From Geoanaerobacter pelophilus (GTDB lineage: Bacteria; Desulfobacterota; Desulfuromonadia; Geobacterales; DSM-12255): DNA of 64,000 nucleotides. The notes under the pieces are model-generated. The model saw only the letters and a list, made by a program, of their open reading frames with translations. It was not told where the DNA came from and made no database searches. Position numbers and translations under genes: made by a program. The number at the start of each line of letters is the position of its first letter. The first letter of the stretch is position 1. The DNA is taken from contig NZ_JAHCVJ010000003.1 in the NCBI RefSeq assembly GCF_018476885.1, forward strand, positions 186,001 through 250,000. The letters are read 5' to 3'. Below are positions 7,772 through 16,579 of the stretch, piece after piece.

Positions 7772-10700
7772 CTACTTTGCAGTCCCAACCGCAGTACCGC
7801 TCAAACCGCTCGATGAGTAACTCCCTGCCCCTTTGCCGAACATATTTACATTGGAATGCGCGCCAACACTGCCTATGCCGGCATTGTCCATAATAGATGC
7901 CCGCCATTTGTTGCCTGACCAGCTGTCAATAGTCAGTGTCGGGGCCAATCCGCTCACCGTAGCGCTGGAACCTGAGAGCGCCACCGTGTTGCCTGTCGTT
8001 GGAGTGCCGGTGAAGCTTCCTGATACGCTGCCGGTTGCCCAGATAGACGGCCGTCCCCCGGCAGTTGGGGCAAAAAACTTGACCCCTGCCAGAGTGACGT
8101 TGATAGTGCCGCCACTGACCGCGCCGGAACCGCTGAAATCAGTGCTGCCGATCTCGAAAGCCGGGATATTAAGCTGCTGGAGCTTGGCCTGACCGGCAGT
8201 CGTTGCTGCCATCTGCAGAAAGGTATTGGTCTCCATGAAAGCACCTACTGCCACCGCCTGCCAACGAGATGCAACCGGATCAAAGGTCCCGACAGTCTCG
8301 CCGATCAGGAGGCCAGTTTGCGGGACTGCTGGTGACATATCAATCCAGTTTCCAGCAACATCTCCCTTCAGCTTACCGATAGTTGAAACAGTGGAAGGTG
8401 GTGGTGGAGCGAGAGCTTCCCAGCGGTTCCCATTAATCTCGGCGTTCACGAAAAAACTGCTACTACCATCGTTGGCAGAGAGCTTGTAAAACCACTGATT
8501 GTAAGTCAAGCCGCTATACGTACCAGAAGTGTTCAAGTTCCAGACACCCCATTCCGGACTACCGGATATCCAACTGCGGTCAAAACTGTTGGCGGCAATG
8601 GAGGCAACGGTTGAGATGGCACCACCGCCGGCGCCAAGGAAATTACCGTTCTGGGCGACATTAAGCGGCAGGTTGGCTGTCTGCAGGCTCCAGGATGCAG
8701 GTGAGGCCGTGCCCAACGCCACCGGATACCAGCTACCGTGCGACTCCCAAACACCGTTGAAATCGAGATAACCGTTGAACTTGCCTGCAAGCACCCCAGC
8801 ACTGCCGTCTGGCGCTGCGTAGAGGGCTGCAATCCTGCCATCGACCGGCTCTTCGGGATACATGGTGCCACGGGCCAGCGCTCCGGCCAGATACCCTTTA
8901 TATGCACCGCCGTCAGCGGTTTTAGATGAGCCGGAAGGAACGTCAAAAGAATCGATGTTTGTACTGAAAACATAATCCTGATTGGCAAAGGCTGCTGGTG
9001 TATGCACCCCGGCGATCTCGAATTCCGACGGTACAGCCGGGGTTGCCCCCCACAGTGACATTCCTCCGAAAACACCATGAAGCGCGCCGTCATACTGGTA
9101 AACTGCTCCACCATTGTAGCGTCTGAGCAAATTGGTGCTGCCGAAGCTACTGTAATAGGTTATCGGATGGGTGATCCCTGCTGCTGTGCCGGAAAAACTA
9201 GTGCCACTCCAGGTCCCGGCAGCTATGCCGTTGAATGAAGCCCGGAACGGCCCGGTGGTCTCACCAAGGCCGTTGATCTCGGCCAGCCAGAGCTGGTTGC
9301 CGGTAGTAGCGCTCGCACCACTTCGTTCCAGGCGGAAACTCCCCCTGATCTGCGATCCGCCGTCATTAACCGCGATCTGCACGCCCTCCGGCATCACTGC
9401 ACCGCTGAAGCTGCCGCTGACCGAATCAGTAGCCCAGAGCGAAAGGTGGTCACCAGCAGCATGGGCAAAGGTGCGGATGTTGGTGAGAGAGACCGAACTG
9501 CCCAAGGCGTTGCTGCCGCTGAGAGAGAACGAACTCCCCTGGATGCCGGGGAACCCTGCCTGCTGGCGCTCCGCAACCGTCAAGCCCAGGAAACGATAGA
9601 CATCCAGCCAGGCACCGTTGGTCACGGCCCCGAATGTACCGAGCCCGGCGTCGTAACTGCCATTAACCACCCCGCTCAGAAGCCGGGCCGAGCCGGCCTC
9701 CCAATCTCCCCAGGCGCCATAGGCCTTGCCGGTGATAGCGCCATTGGCACCCCAGCCCCCGAGAGAGACAACATTGAACAGGTGGTCCGGCACCATCTTG
9801 CCGCCGACGTTCTGCGTAACCGAAGCATCAGTCACCAGCACTAGGTCGCTGTTGCTGCCAATGTATCTACCGAACGACTCCCGCTGCCAGACGCCGAAGG
9901 TGGGATCCGGCTTAAATAGGGTAAAGTTCAACACATCGCCGCGGTCACTGTGCCGAGAGCTTATGTTCATTGAGCTGTCCAGCAGGAACCCTTCGGCATT
10001 GTTAAAGTTCTTCTGGTTGCCGATAGTCGGCCCGGTTACCGGCGGCGGGTTGACAAAAACCGTGTTACTGGCCCACCATGTCGGATCGGTCGCCAATGTG
10101 GCGGATAAAGAGCTTGGAACCGCACTGTTAAGCTCGAGCCTATTCATAGTGCCGCTCGCATCCCAAATACCGCTGCCGAGAGCGCCATTGAAAGCGCCGT
10201 AGATGATCCCGGCACCAAACTGTCCGCCGCCTCTGGGCGCAACATAGATCGCAGCAAGATTACCGGAAGTCGTTCCAGCCGTATCGAGATTGGAGCCACC
10301 AATAAATCCGATGAATGAGGCGCCATCAGCGCTATCGACGCCGCCTGTGGCATAGTTGTGCGAGCCGATCTTCCCCTGCCAGTAATTGTTCTGTGTGCCA
10401 GGCCCCTGGTAGGTGCCGAGAATTGAGAACGGAGCAGAGGCAGTAGACCAGAGACCGCTGGGAGAGCCGAGCAGCGCTCCCATATTCCCTTGGCTGACAA
10501 TGGTCAGCAGGTTACTGTTCGGATCAATGGTATTCAAGCGATGCATCGGGCTGGTCTTGATGTCGGCAACATACCCAAGTGGGGTTGAATACGCAGAGAT
10601 CGCATTACCGGTAGCTGCGATGTTCCAGCCGGCAGTATTATAACTGCCAGAAACATTGCCAGTTGAGATATTAACGAGCCGGTCGATTCCCATGTAGGTA

Positions 10701-12031
10701 TAAGTAAAACCACCTGAGATAGCTCCGGCACTGGCGGTCAGACTTGAAGCTCCTATCTGCCAGAAGCCGTCGAAGGTCGTGCCACCAAGGTTGCTCATTC
10801 CTCCAGCCTTCAGCTTTGTGGTCGGAGAACCGGTCCCGACAGCGCTAAATTGCCATGCTCCACCGCTCTTGTTGCCAAACTCCACCAACCGCCCGGTCAG
10901 TGGCGTCGAAACACTGGCAAACGATAAAGTGCCATTCATGGCAATATCTCGCGAACCTACGAAAATAGAACTACCTACCGGAGATGATATGTTGCCAGCG
11001 CTGTCTATGGCCTGAAATTCGACAAGATGCATCCCTTCTGTTGGCAATTTGACTGTTCCTGTGAACCCCTGCCATATGCCACTGTCTACCCGGTATTCAA
11101 TTCTTGCATTTTCATTGGAATTAACATTGAACGGTGTCGCAACTGAAGTTAATGCTGCATATGGAGGTTTAGCAAGCGACAACACCGGCGCAACATTATC
11201 CAGATCCGTGAACGGCGGTTTAGGTTGCTCTGGTGGTTTTGGCAGATCCGGTGGTAATGGTGGTTCTGGAAACGGTAAAGTTAGTATGGGTCCATCCGAT
11301 GCTGTTGCAGGCCCAGGTGCCGACTTCGGCGTGTCCCCGTTCCCTGATGCTTTTCCCTCTTTCTGCTCATTCTTCGGTTTTACGGCAGTCTCTTTTTCCG
11401 CACCCCGCTTCTCTGCCTCGGTCGCCGGTCGCGGCGGCTGCGGCGCCCCTTTTTCCGAAACTGTCGTTATCGTACCGGCCGGGACAGTCACCACATTTTG
11501 CGGCATCTTGGGATTGAAGGCGTAGACCGACCCTTCCTTGACCAGCACCCCGGTGACATTGCGATCATGGAAGACGAAGAAATCGGTCCCTCTAACTCCG
11601 GCAACGGCATTGGGGGTGCGGATCTCAAAGCGGCTTCCTTTGTTTTCGCCTGTGCCCCCTTTGGTGACCACTGCCTGGACCTTGCCACGCGGCAGGTTGA
11701 ACTTCCTGCTGTCGCCACTGCCGGCAGAACGGTACTCGGCGACATCAACCCTGCTGCGCTGGGCTATCTTCAGGATATTACCGTCATTGAAAGTCACCTC
11801 GGCCCGGGCGTTGCTCTTGGTCCGGATAAAATCGCCGGTTTGGACCTGGTCGCCGGTCTTTACCGGCACGGCAGGAAGCGCCCCGCCCCGCATCAGATCG
11901 ACACTACCTTCAATGATGCTGAATCTGCCGATACTTTCCGCAGCGTGTAACACGGCGCAGTTCAGTATCAGGCTAATGGCGATTATTAGAGAACTGATCA
12001 GGTTAAGAGAACGGCCCAGGTCGCTTTTCAT
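7772..12031 (-). CDS. very large FecR-domain exported protein
   Basis: A 1,419-residue protein. A signal peptide (residues 1-31, ending VLHAAES) is followed by a FecR domain (about 35-160; TGDFIRTKSNARAEVTF, then IRTPNAVAGVRGTDFFV). Next come a Pro/Lys-rich linker with a PEPPLPPDLPKPPEQPKPP stretch and an Ig-like segment near residue 280. About 1,000 residues of Gly/Ser/Asn-rich beta repeats follow. Repeat copies are visible: WATDSVSGSFSG near 867 and WATGSVSGSFTG near 1329; AAIYVAPRGGG near 592 and AALYAAPDGSA near 1067. The start at 12031 is chosen because GAGGAG lies 8 bases upstream. It is 10 bases downstream of the TPR/beta-barrel gene. It is probably a surface or periplasmic protein; FecR domains outside iron uptake are of unclear role. 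Confidence 0.85.
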   Translation of the reverse strand: MKSDLGRSLNLISSLIIAISLILNCAVLHAAESIGRFSIIEGSVDLMRGGALPAVPVKTGDQVQTGDFIRTKSNARAEVTFNDGNILKIAQRSRVDVAEYRSAGSGDSRKFNLPRGKVQAVVTKGGTGENKGSRFEIRTPNAVAGVRGTDFFVFHDRNVTGVLVKEGSVYAFNPKMPQNVVTVPAGTITTVSEKGAPQPPRPATEAEKRGAEKETAVKPKNEQKEGKASGNGDTPKSAPGPATASDGPILTLPFPEPPLPPDLPKPPEQPKPPFTDLDNVAPVLSLAKPPYAALTSVATPFNVNSNENARIEYRVDSGIWQGFTGTVKLPTEGMHLVEFQAIDSAGNISSPVGSSIFVGSRDIAMNGTLSFASVSTPLTGRLVEFGNKSGGAWQFSAVGTGSPTTKLKAGGMSNLGGTTFDGFWQIGASSLTASAGAISGGFTYTYMGIDRLVNISTGNVSGSYNTAGWNIAATGNAISAYSTPLGYVADIKTSPMHRLNTIDPNSNLLTIVSQGNMGALLGSPSGLWSTASAPFSILGTYQGPGTQNNYWQGKIGSHNYATGGVDSADGASFIGFIGGSNLDTAGTTSGNLAAIYVAPRGGGQFGAGIIYGAFNGALGSGIWDASGTMNRLELNSAVPSSLSATLATDPTWWASNTVFVNPPPVTGPTIGNQKNFNNAEGFLLDSSMNISSRHSDRGDVLNFTLFKPDPTFGVWQRESFGRYIGSNSDLVLVTDASVTQNVGGKMVPDHLFNVVSLGGWGANGAITGKAYGAWGDWEAGSARLLSGVVNGSYDAGLGTFGAVTNGAWLDVYRFLGLTVAERQQAGFPGIQGSSFSLSGSNALGSSVSLTNIRTFAHAAGDHLSLWATDSVSGSFSGAVMPEGVQIAVNDGGSQIRGSFRLERSGASATTGNQLWLAEINGLGETTGPFRASFNGIAAGTWSGTSFSGTAAGITHPITYYSSFGSTNLLRRYNGGAVYQYDGALHGVFGGMSLWGATPAVPSEFEIAGVHTPAAFANQDYVFSTNIDSFDVPSGSSKTADGGAYKGYLAGALARGTMYPEEPVDGRIAALYAAPDGSAGVLAGKFNGYLDFNGVWESHGSWYPVALGTASPASWSLQTANLPLNVAQNGNFLGAGGGAISTVASIAANSFDRSWISGSPEWGVWNLNTSGTYSGLTYNQWFYKLSANDGSSSFFVNAEINGNRWEALAPPPPSTVSTIGKLKGDVAGNWIDMSPAVPQTGLLIGETVGTFDPVASRWQAVAVGAFMETNTFLQMAATTAGQAKLQQLNIPAFEIGSTDFSGSGAVSGGTINVTLAGVKFFAPTAGGRPSIWATGSVSGSFTGTPTTGNTVALSGSSATVSGLAPTLTIDSWSGNKWRASIMDNAGIGSVGAHSNVNMFGKGAGSYSSSGLSGTAVGTAK

Positions 12032-12041
12032 GGCGTACTCC

Positions 12042-13541
12042 TCAGAAACCGGCTTCAATCCCGGTGGTAATGGTGTTGCGTCGGTAGTCGTACTGGTCGA
12101 TATTGGAAACGGCTCGGGTATGGTTGTATTGAAAATTTAGGGATAAGTTCGGGGTAATATCCCAGGTAAGCCCGGCAACGGCCGTATAAACAGTATCTTC
12201 GCGCACCTTGTTGAACGACGAGTTCTGATGCAGGTATTCCTGGGCAAAGAGATCACCGTTGAGCTGCAGGGTCAGGCCATCGATTACCGGAAAATTGCCG
12301 CCCACATTCAGGCGGTGCCCCCGGTTGACCCAGTTCTGGCCGACGGCATTATCGTAAGAAAACTCGTACCGCAGGCTGGCCATCCCTTTCCCTTCTCCAA
12401 ATGGCGCCACGTACCCCCCACCAGCACCGAAAATATCAGCATCGCGGTCCTCTTCCGGAAGGTACGGCTCCCGTAACATCTCACGCCTGGTGTAGGCAAG
12501 GTTGAGCTGGCCGATATGCCCGAAAGGCAGCAGCAGACTCTGGGTCGGCCTGACAGAAGCCAGCCCCATATATTTTTTATCAGCAAGCAGCACATGACTG
12601 TAGGAAATCGGCAGGCTTACAGCGCCGAACCTCTGGCTATAACTGGGAACAACGGCAACAGAGTTGACCATGGTATTCATAGTGTCAAGTTCGCCATAGG
12701 TGGTACTCTGCAAGTTGTACTGGGCAGTTACCCCCCATGGAGCATCAAGCAGCGGCGCATAGTCAATTCTGAAGGTACCGACAAAGGCGTTATCCTTGTC
12801 GGGCTGCGCCAGCCTGGTATCATTGGCCGGGTTGGAGATAACATTGTCATCGTACAGGTAATTGACACCGGCAATAACGCGCCACGGTCTGTGTCCTTCA
12901 ATCAGCCTGGTGAAAGCGGTCTCATACTCCCTGGCCATTGATGCTGCCTCGGAAGCAGGATCCATGGCAATTAGCGCCTTCAGGCTCTTTCTGGCCTGTG
13001 TCACCTTGCGTTCCCGAGCCTGAAGAATGGCAATCTGGAATTCAGTCTGCTGAGACAGCGTCGGATCAAGCTTTGCGGCATTCCGGAATGAGTCTTCAGC
13101 GCCATCAGCGTCATTCTCCTTGGCCAGCACCAAACCCTTGAGAAATGCCACTGCTGATGGTCTGACCTTGCCTTGCTCGGCATCTGACAGGGCTTTTTTG
13201 GCTGCCGTGGTTTCCCCCAAAGTAAACAGCACTTCTGCCAATTCCAGCGAGGCATCCATGACAGGCGGGGTCAGGCGAAGCGCATCTCGAAACTGCTCAG
13301 CCGCCGCTTTATAATCACCGGCCTGTTTGCATGTCAGGCCAAGATAGAATGCTGCGACAGAGGATGCCGGGTCCTTGTCTCTGGCACCTTTGAGTGCAGC
13401 CATGGCCTCTTCGAAATTTTCGGCCCGGTATTCCCTCACCCCCTGATCAAGCAACGACTCTTCACAGAGGCAGACGGCAGGCACTAAAGCGGAGATTCCA
13501 AGCGATACCGACATGAGCAACGCGATAGAGAGATGGCGCAT
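12042..13541 (-). CDS. TPR outer-membrane beta-barrel protein
   Basis: A 499-residue exported protein. A signal peptide (about residues 1-26) is followed by TPR repeats (about 30-190; LDQGVREYRAENFEEAMAAL and DYKAAAEQFRDALRLTP). The C-terminal half is a run of alternating aromatic beta-strands ending in a terminal Phe (TTGIEAGF), typical of outer-membrane beta-barrels. The ATG at 13541 is preceded by GGAGGGGAAT and fits better than an in-frame ATG 12 bases upstream. It is the first gene of an operon with the FecR protein. By analogy with TPR-barrel partners it may export or anchor that protein; this is inference. Confidence 0.82.
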   Translation of the reverse strand: MRHLSIALLMSVSLGISALVPAVCLCEESLLDQGVREYRAENFEEAMAALKGARDKDPASSVAAFYLGLTCKQAGDYKAAAEQFRDALRLTPPVMDASLELAEVLFTLGETTAAKKALSDAEQGKVRPSAVAFLKGLVLAKENDADGAEDSFRNAAKLDPTLSQQTEFQIAILQARERKVTQARKSLKALIAMDPASEAASMAREYETAFTRLIEGHRPWRVIAGVNYLYDDNVISNPANDTRLAQPDKDNAFVGTFRIDYAPLLDAPWGVTAQYNLQSTTYGELDTMNTMVNSVAVVPSYSQRFGAVSLPISYSHVLLADKKYMGLASVRPTQSLLLPFGHIGQLNLAYTRREMLREPYLPEEDRDADIFGAGGGYVAPFGEGKGMASLRYEFSYDNAVGQNWVNRGHRLNVGGNFPVIDGLTLQLNGDLFAQEYLHQNSSFNKVREDTVYTAVAGLTWDITPNLSLNFQYNHTRAVSNIDQYDYRRNTITTGIEAGF

Positions 13542-13682
13542 ATTCCCCTCCAAGATAAACGCATTAACAATATTTTAAAGATCGGCAATCAAGCTGTTTT
13601 CTTAAGGGTAATTGAGCTGTTTGACAAACCGTGAGCTTAAGTTCATATTTATGGTTAACTTTTAGATAAAATGGAGCAGCCG

Positions 13683-14237
13683 ATGAAAACCAGCATCGCC
13701 TTAATCGCCATCTCTATCGCACTATTGTCGGGTTGTGTCCATGTGATGGATAACAGCGACCCAACCTTACAAGTATCGCCAATAAGCTATGAAGAGCTCA
13801 GAGACAAACCTCTGGCCCAGCTGGGCAAGATCGTCATGTTCGGCGGGATCATTGCCAACGTTAGCAACTCGACGCAAGGTGGGGAAATCGAGGTACTGCA
13901 ATACAAGCTTGACGACGATGGCTATCCCGATGACACCCAAGTTTCTTCGGGGCGGTTTCTCGCCACCTCGCCCACACTGCTTGACGCGAACAGCTACCCG
14001 AAAGGGGCGCAGGTAACAATTGTCGGAGAGGTTAAAGCCGAGAGGCAGGTTAAAACTAAATGGCAGACAACCCACTTGCCGGTCATTGCCATACGTCAGA
14101 TCCACGCCTGGATTCCGGAAGAAGAAAAGAAAATGCCATTTCTCATCCCCGGCACCACTAGGGTCGATCCCTATTACTACGGCCATGACACCCCGCTCCC
14201 CAAACGCCCGCTGGGGATCAAGACCGATATCAGGTAA
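13683..14237 (+). CDS. Slp-family outer-membrane lipoprotein
   Basis: A 184-residue lipoprotein. The signal peptide ends in the lipobox LLSGC with the acylated cysteine at residue 18. The mature part has the Slp features ISYEELRDKPLAQLGKIVMFGG (about residues 33-54) and a late GAQVTIVGEVKAERQVKT segment. Slp proteins are outer-membrane lipoproteins of starvation or stationary phase; their biochemical role is unsettled. The ATG at 13683 has GGAG 6 bases upstream; an earlier in-frame ATG at 13671 lacks such a site. The tail is rich in Pro and Tyr (VDPYYYGHDTPLPKRP). Confidence 0.85.
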   Translation: MKTSIALIAISIALLSGCVHVMDNSDPTLQVSPISYEELRDKPLAQLGKIVMFGGIIANVSNSTQGGEIEVLQYKLDDDGYPDDTQVSSGRFLATSPTLLDANSYPKGAQVTIVGEVKAERQVKTKWQTTHLPVIAIRQIHAWIPEEEKKMPFLIPGTTRVDPYYYGHDTPLPKRPLGIKTDIR

Positions 14238-14335
14238 CAGTCTTCATTGTCGGCATTCTTTACACCAACCAGAACGACACGCTCCCGCCTTGCCATTGGC
14301 GCCATTAGCCGCAAATTATTGCCAACTTACAAGCC

Positions 14336-14351
14336 TGGCACACTCTGTGTA
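14336..14351 (+). promoter_or_regulatory. possible degenerate sigma-54 promoter
   Basis: TGGCACACTCTGTGTA has a consensus -24 box (TGGCAC) and the correct 10-base spacing, but the -12 dinucleotide is GT instead of GC. It lies 43 bases before the PEP-CTERM gene. The -12 mismatch is serious, so this is only a candidate. Confidence 0.3.
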
Positions 14352-14393
14352 GAACGAAAACCATTATCCAATTCTACAGTTGAGGTGCTTTAA

Positions 14394-15209
14394 ATGAAAT
14401 TACCGGTTCTCATTGCTACAGCAGTTATGGCAGTCAGCATGTCGTCGCTTGCTCAGGCAGAATATTACAGCACAGGTGGTTGTGGTGGCGGGAGCCACGA
14501 CAAGCCCGAATGTGCCAACAAGACGACACTCATCGACATGACCTATTTCAACAAGTCATGGACGTCAGATACTGCAGGATCAACAACATCTAACGGAGAC
14601 CTCCTGGCGCAACCACATGGTTACGGTGGGGGAAATGCCAACATTCTCGGCAAGACTGGTGATTTTGTTAACTGGACCCATCAGTTCGCCTTCAATCCGC
14701 AAGTAAAAAAAGATGGTATCATTGATGCTTGGATCACCCTCTCGCTGCGTGATTTCGAGACCGATCTGACCAAAAAGGATGATGACGATCATGAAGAGCA
14801 CCATGATCACGAAAAAGACAACGATGGTCATGACCGAAACAAGAAAGACCGCAAAGAATATAAGGTTAATTTCAAGGGCAAGTTTGATGACTCACAATGC
14901 GGAACCGGATCAGATACGTCAAATGAATCAGCAAAACTGCTGCTGGAAGGTTCTAACTGGATCACCATCAACGATGTTGATACCGGCACCAAGAAGTTTG
15001 ATGTCGTGTTAAAGGGGCTGTATGACGGCAAATTCGATGTCCAGCTGATCTCTACATTGAATGATTTCGAGATTGAGTGGTCTAAACTTGAAATCGACTA
15101 CTGCCCGGAAACACAGCCTCAGTCTCCTGTTCCCGAACCCTCTACCATGGTGCTGCTCAGTGCTGGCCTGCTTGGCGTAGGCATGATCCGCAGAAGAATG
15201 AAAAAATAA
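14394..15209 (+). CDS. PEP-CTERM protein with His/Asp-rich insert
   Basis: A 271-residue exported protein. A signal peptide (1-22, ending SSLAQA) and a mature domain containing WTHQFAFNP and LSLRDFETDL precede a highly charged insert (about residues 124-158) made of Asp, His, Glu and Lys runs such as DDDDHEEHHDHEKDNDGHD. The C-terminus is a textbook sorting signal: VPEPSTMVLLSAGLLGVGMI followed by RRRMKK, recognised by exosortase in systems that couple to exopolysaccharide. A GAGGTG site lies 6 bases before the ATG. The insert could bind divalent metal; that is inferred from composition. No exosortase gene lies in this window. Confidence 0.88.
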   Translation: MKLPVLIATAVMAVSMSSLAQAEYYSTGGCGGGSHDKPECANKTTLIDMTYFNKSWTSDTAGSTTSNGDLLAQPHGYGGGNANILGKTGDFVNWTHQFAFNPQVKKDGIIDAWITLSLRDFETDLTKKDDDDHEEHHDHEKDNDGHDRNKKDRKEYKVNFKGKFDDSQCGTGSDTSNESAKLLLEGSNWITINDVDTGTKKFDVVLKGLYDGKFDVQLISTLNDFEIEWSKLEIDYCPETQPQSPVPEPSTMVLLSAGLLGVGMIRRRMKK

Positions 15210-15230
15210 CCGTACTATTCAATAGCAACT

Positions 15231-15262
15231 AAAAAGGGGCGCCCAATCGGACGTCCATTTTT
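15231..15262 (+). terminator. weak terminator after the PEP-CTERM gene
   Basis: AAAAAGGGGCG pairs imperfectly with CGTCCATTTTT around a 10-base loop. The T-run follows the stem on the plus strand, 22 bases after the stop codon. Confidence 0.45.
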
Positions 15263-15303
15263 CGTTGCATCAACATTATTGTCGAAATAACTTACATCTA
15301 GAA

Positions 15304-16503
15304 TTAACCCTGAAGTAGCATCTCCATTAACCTGAAACCTTCCTTCAACTCAAGGCTGGTAGCTTTTGCAGAATCCTCGTCGTACCCAGCTACAGCGGGG
15401 TTCTCCTGATTTTCGCCACTATACAGGACAAACGGCACAGGATCGGAGGTATGGGTCATCCTGGCAACCGGTGTGGGATGGTCCGGGGTGCAGAGGACCC
15501 GGTAGCTGTCGAATTTTTTTACACCCTCTAGAATTGGCCCGACGATCTGGGCATCGAAATCCTCAATCGCTTTCATCTTGTGCTCAAGGTTACCGGAATG
15601 AGAGGCCTCATCCGGGGCTTCAACGTGGAGATAAACAAAATCGTGGCGCTCAAGGGCATCAAGGGCAGCCTCGGCCTTACCCCGGTAATTGGTGTCAATG
15701 TAGCCGGTGGCGCCAGGCACCTTGATAATCTCCAGACCGGCGCAGACCCCGATCCCCCGGATCAGGTCAACAGCCGATATTACCGCGCCGGTAAGCCCGA
15801 ATTTCTGGCGGAACGGTACCATGGTGGGCCTTTTACCCTGCCCCCACAACCAGATTGAGTTTGCCGGGACTTTGCCGGCATCAACCCTTTTCCGGTACTG
15901 GGGATGGTTGAAAAAAACCATCTGCGAGGTGTTCATCAGTTCGATCAACCGCTTGGCCCCTTCCCCCTGCGGCAGATGCGGGAGAATATCCTTGCCGGTA
16001 ATGTCATGGGGAGGAACCGTGATTAAATCGACTTTGCCGCCGCGCCAGACAAGGAGATGCCGGTAGCCGACACCAGGATGAAACTGGAATTCATCTCCGG
16101 CAGTTTCTGCCTTTAGCGCCTCAATCAACTCTCCGCCTTCTTCGGTAGAGATATGCCCGGCAGAGTAGTCCTGCATGATCATGCGATTGCCGCGAGGCGA
16201 CAGGTTGACCAGGTTGACCCGGAACGCCACATCGTCAGGGGCCAGTTCAACCCCCATGCTGGCTGCTTCCAAAGGGGATCTACCGGAATAACAGGTCTGG
16301 GGGTTATAGCCAAAAACCGAGAGATTGGCCACGTCACTCCCGGGAGAAAACCCGGGTGGTACGGTGCGGGCAGTACCAAGCTTCCCTCTGCGGGCCATGA
16401 AATCCATATTAGGGGTATTGGCAGCCTGCAAAGGGGTCTTGTTGCCAAGCTGAGGAAGCTTTTCGTCGGACATGCCGTCGCCGAGTAACACTATATGTTT
16501 CAT
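15304..16503 (-). CDS. cofactor-independent phosphoglycerate mutase-like enzyme (proposed homoserine kinase)
   Basis: A 399-residue alkaline-phosphatase superfamily enzyme of the archaeal-type phosphoglycerate mutase group. Metal and phosphate sites are visible: GDGMSD at residues 8-13, SDVANLSVFGY near 56, the PDEASHSGN segment near 299 and a TPDHPTPV motif near 343. Annotations of this subgroup differ: phosphoglycerate mutase or a proposed homoserine kinase in genomes lacking thrB. The two cannot be separated here. It is the last gene of the amidase-glnD-xerD operon, 76 bases after xerD. Confidence 0.85.
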   Translation of the reverse strand: MKHIVLLGDGMSDEKLPQLGNKTPLQAANTPNMDFMARRGKLGTARTVPPGFSPGSDVANLSVFGYNPQTCYSGRSPLEAASMGVELAPDDVAFRVNLVNLSPRGNRMIMQDYSAGHISTEEGGELIEALKAETAGDEFQFHPGVGYRHLLVWRGGKVDLITVPPHDITGKDILPHLPQGEGAKRLIELMNTSQMVFFNHPQYRKRVDAGKVPANSIWLWGQGKRPTMVPFRQKFGLTGAVISAVDLIRGIGVCAGLEIIKVPGATGYIDTNYRGKAEAALDALERHDFVYLHVEAPDEASHSGNLEHKMKAIEDFDAQIVGPILEGVKKFDSYRVLCTPDHPTPVARMTHTSDPVPFVLYSGENQENPAVAGYDEDSAKATSLELKEGFRLMEMLLQG

Positions 16504-16579
16504 GGGTTCTTGTCCTTATAGAGAAATTAGTTCAGAGGATACTGCAAAAAACTTAAAAAGTGAACCCCCGGTTGAGAGG

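Noticed and set aside
14298-14312. TTGGCGCCATTAGCCGC as a sigma-54 promoter
   Set aside because: The spacing between GG and GC is 11 bases, one too many, and a better-spaced element lies 38 bases downstream.
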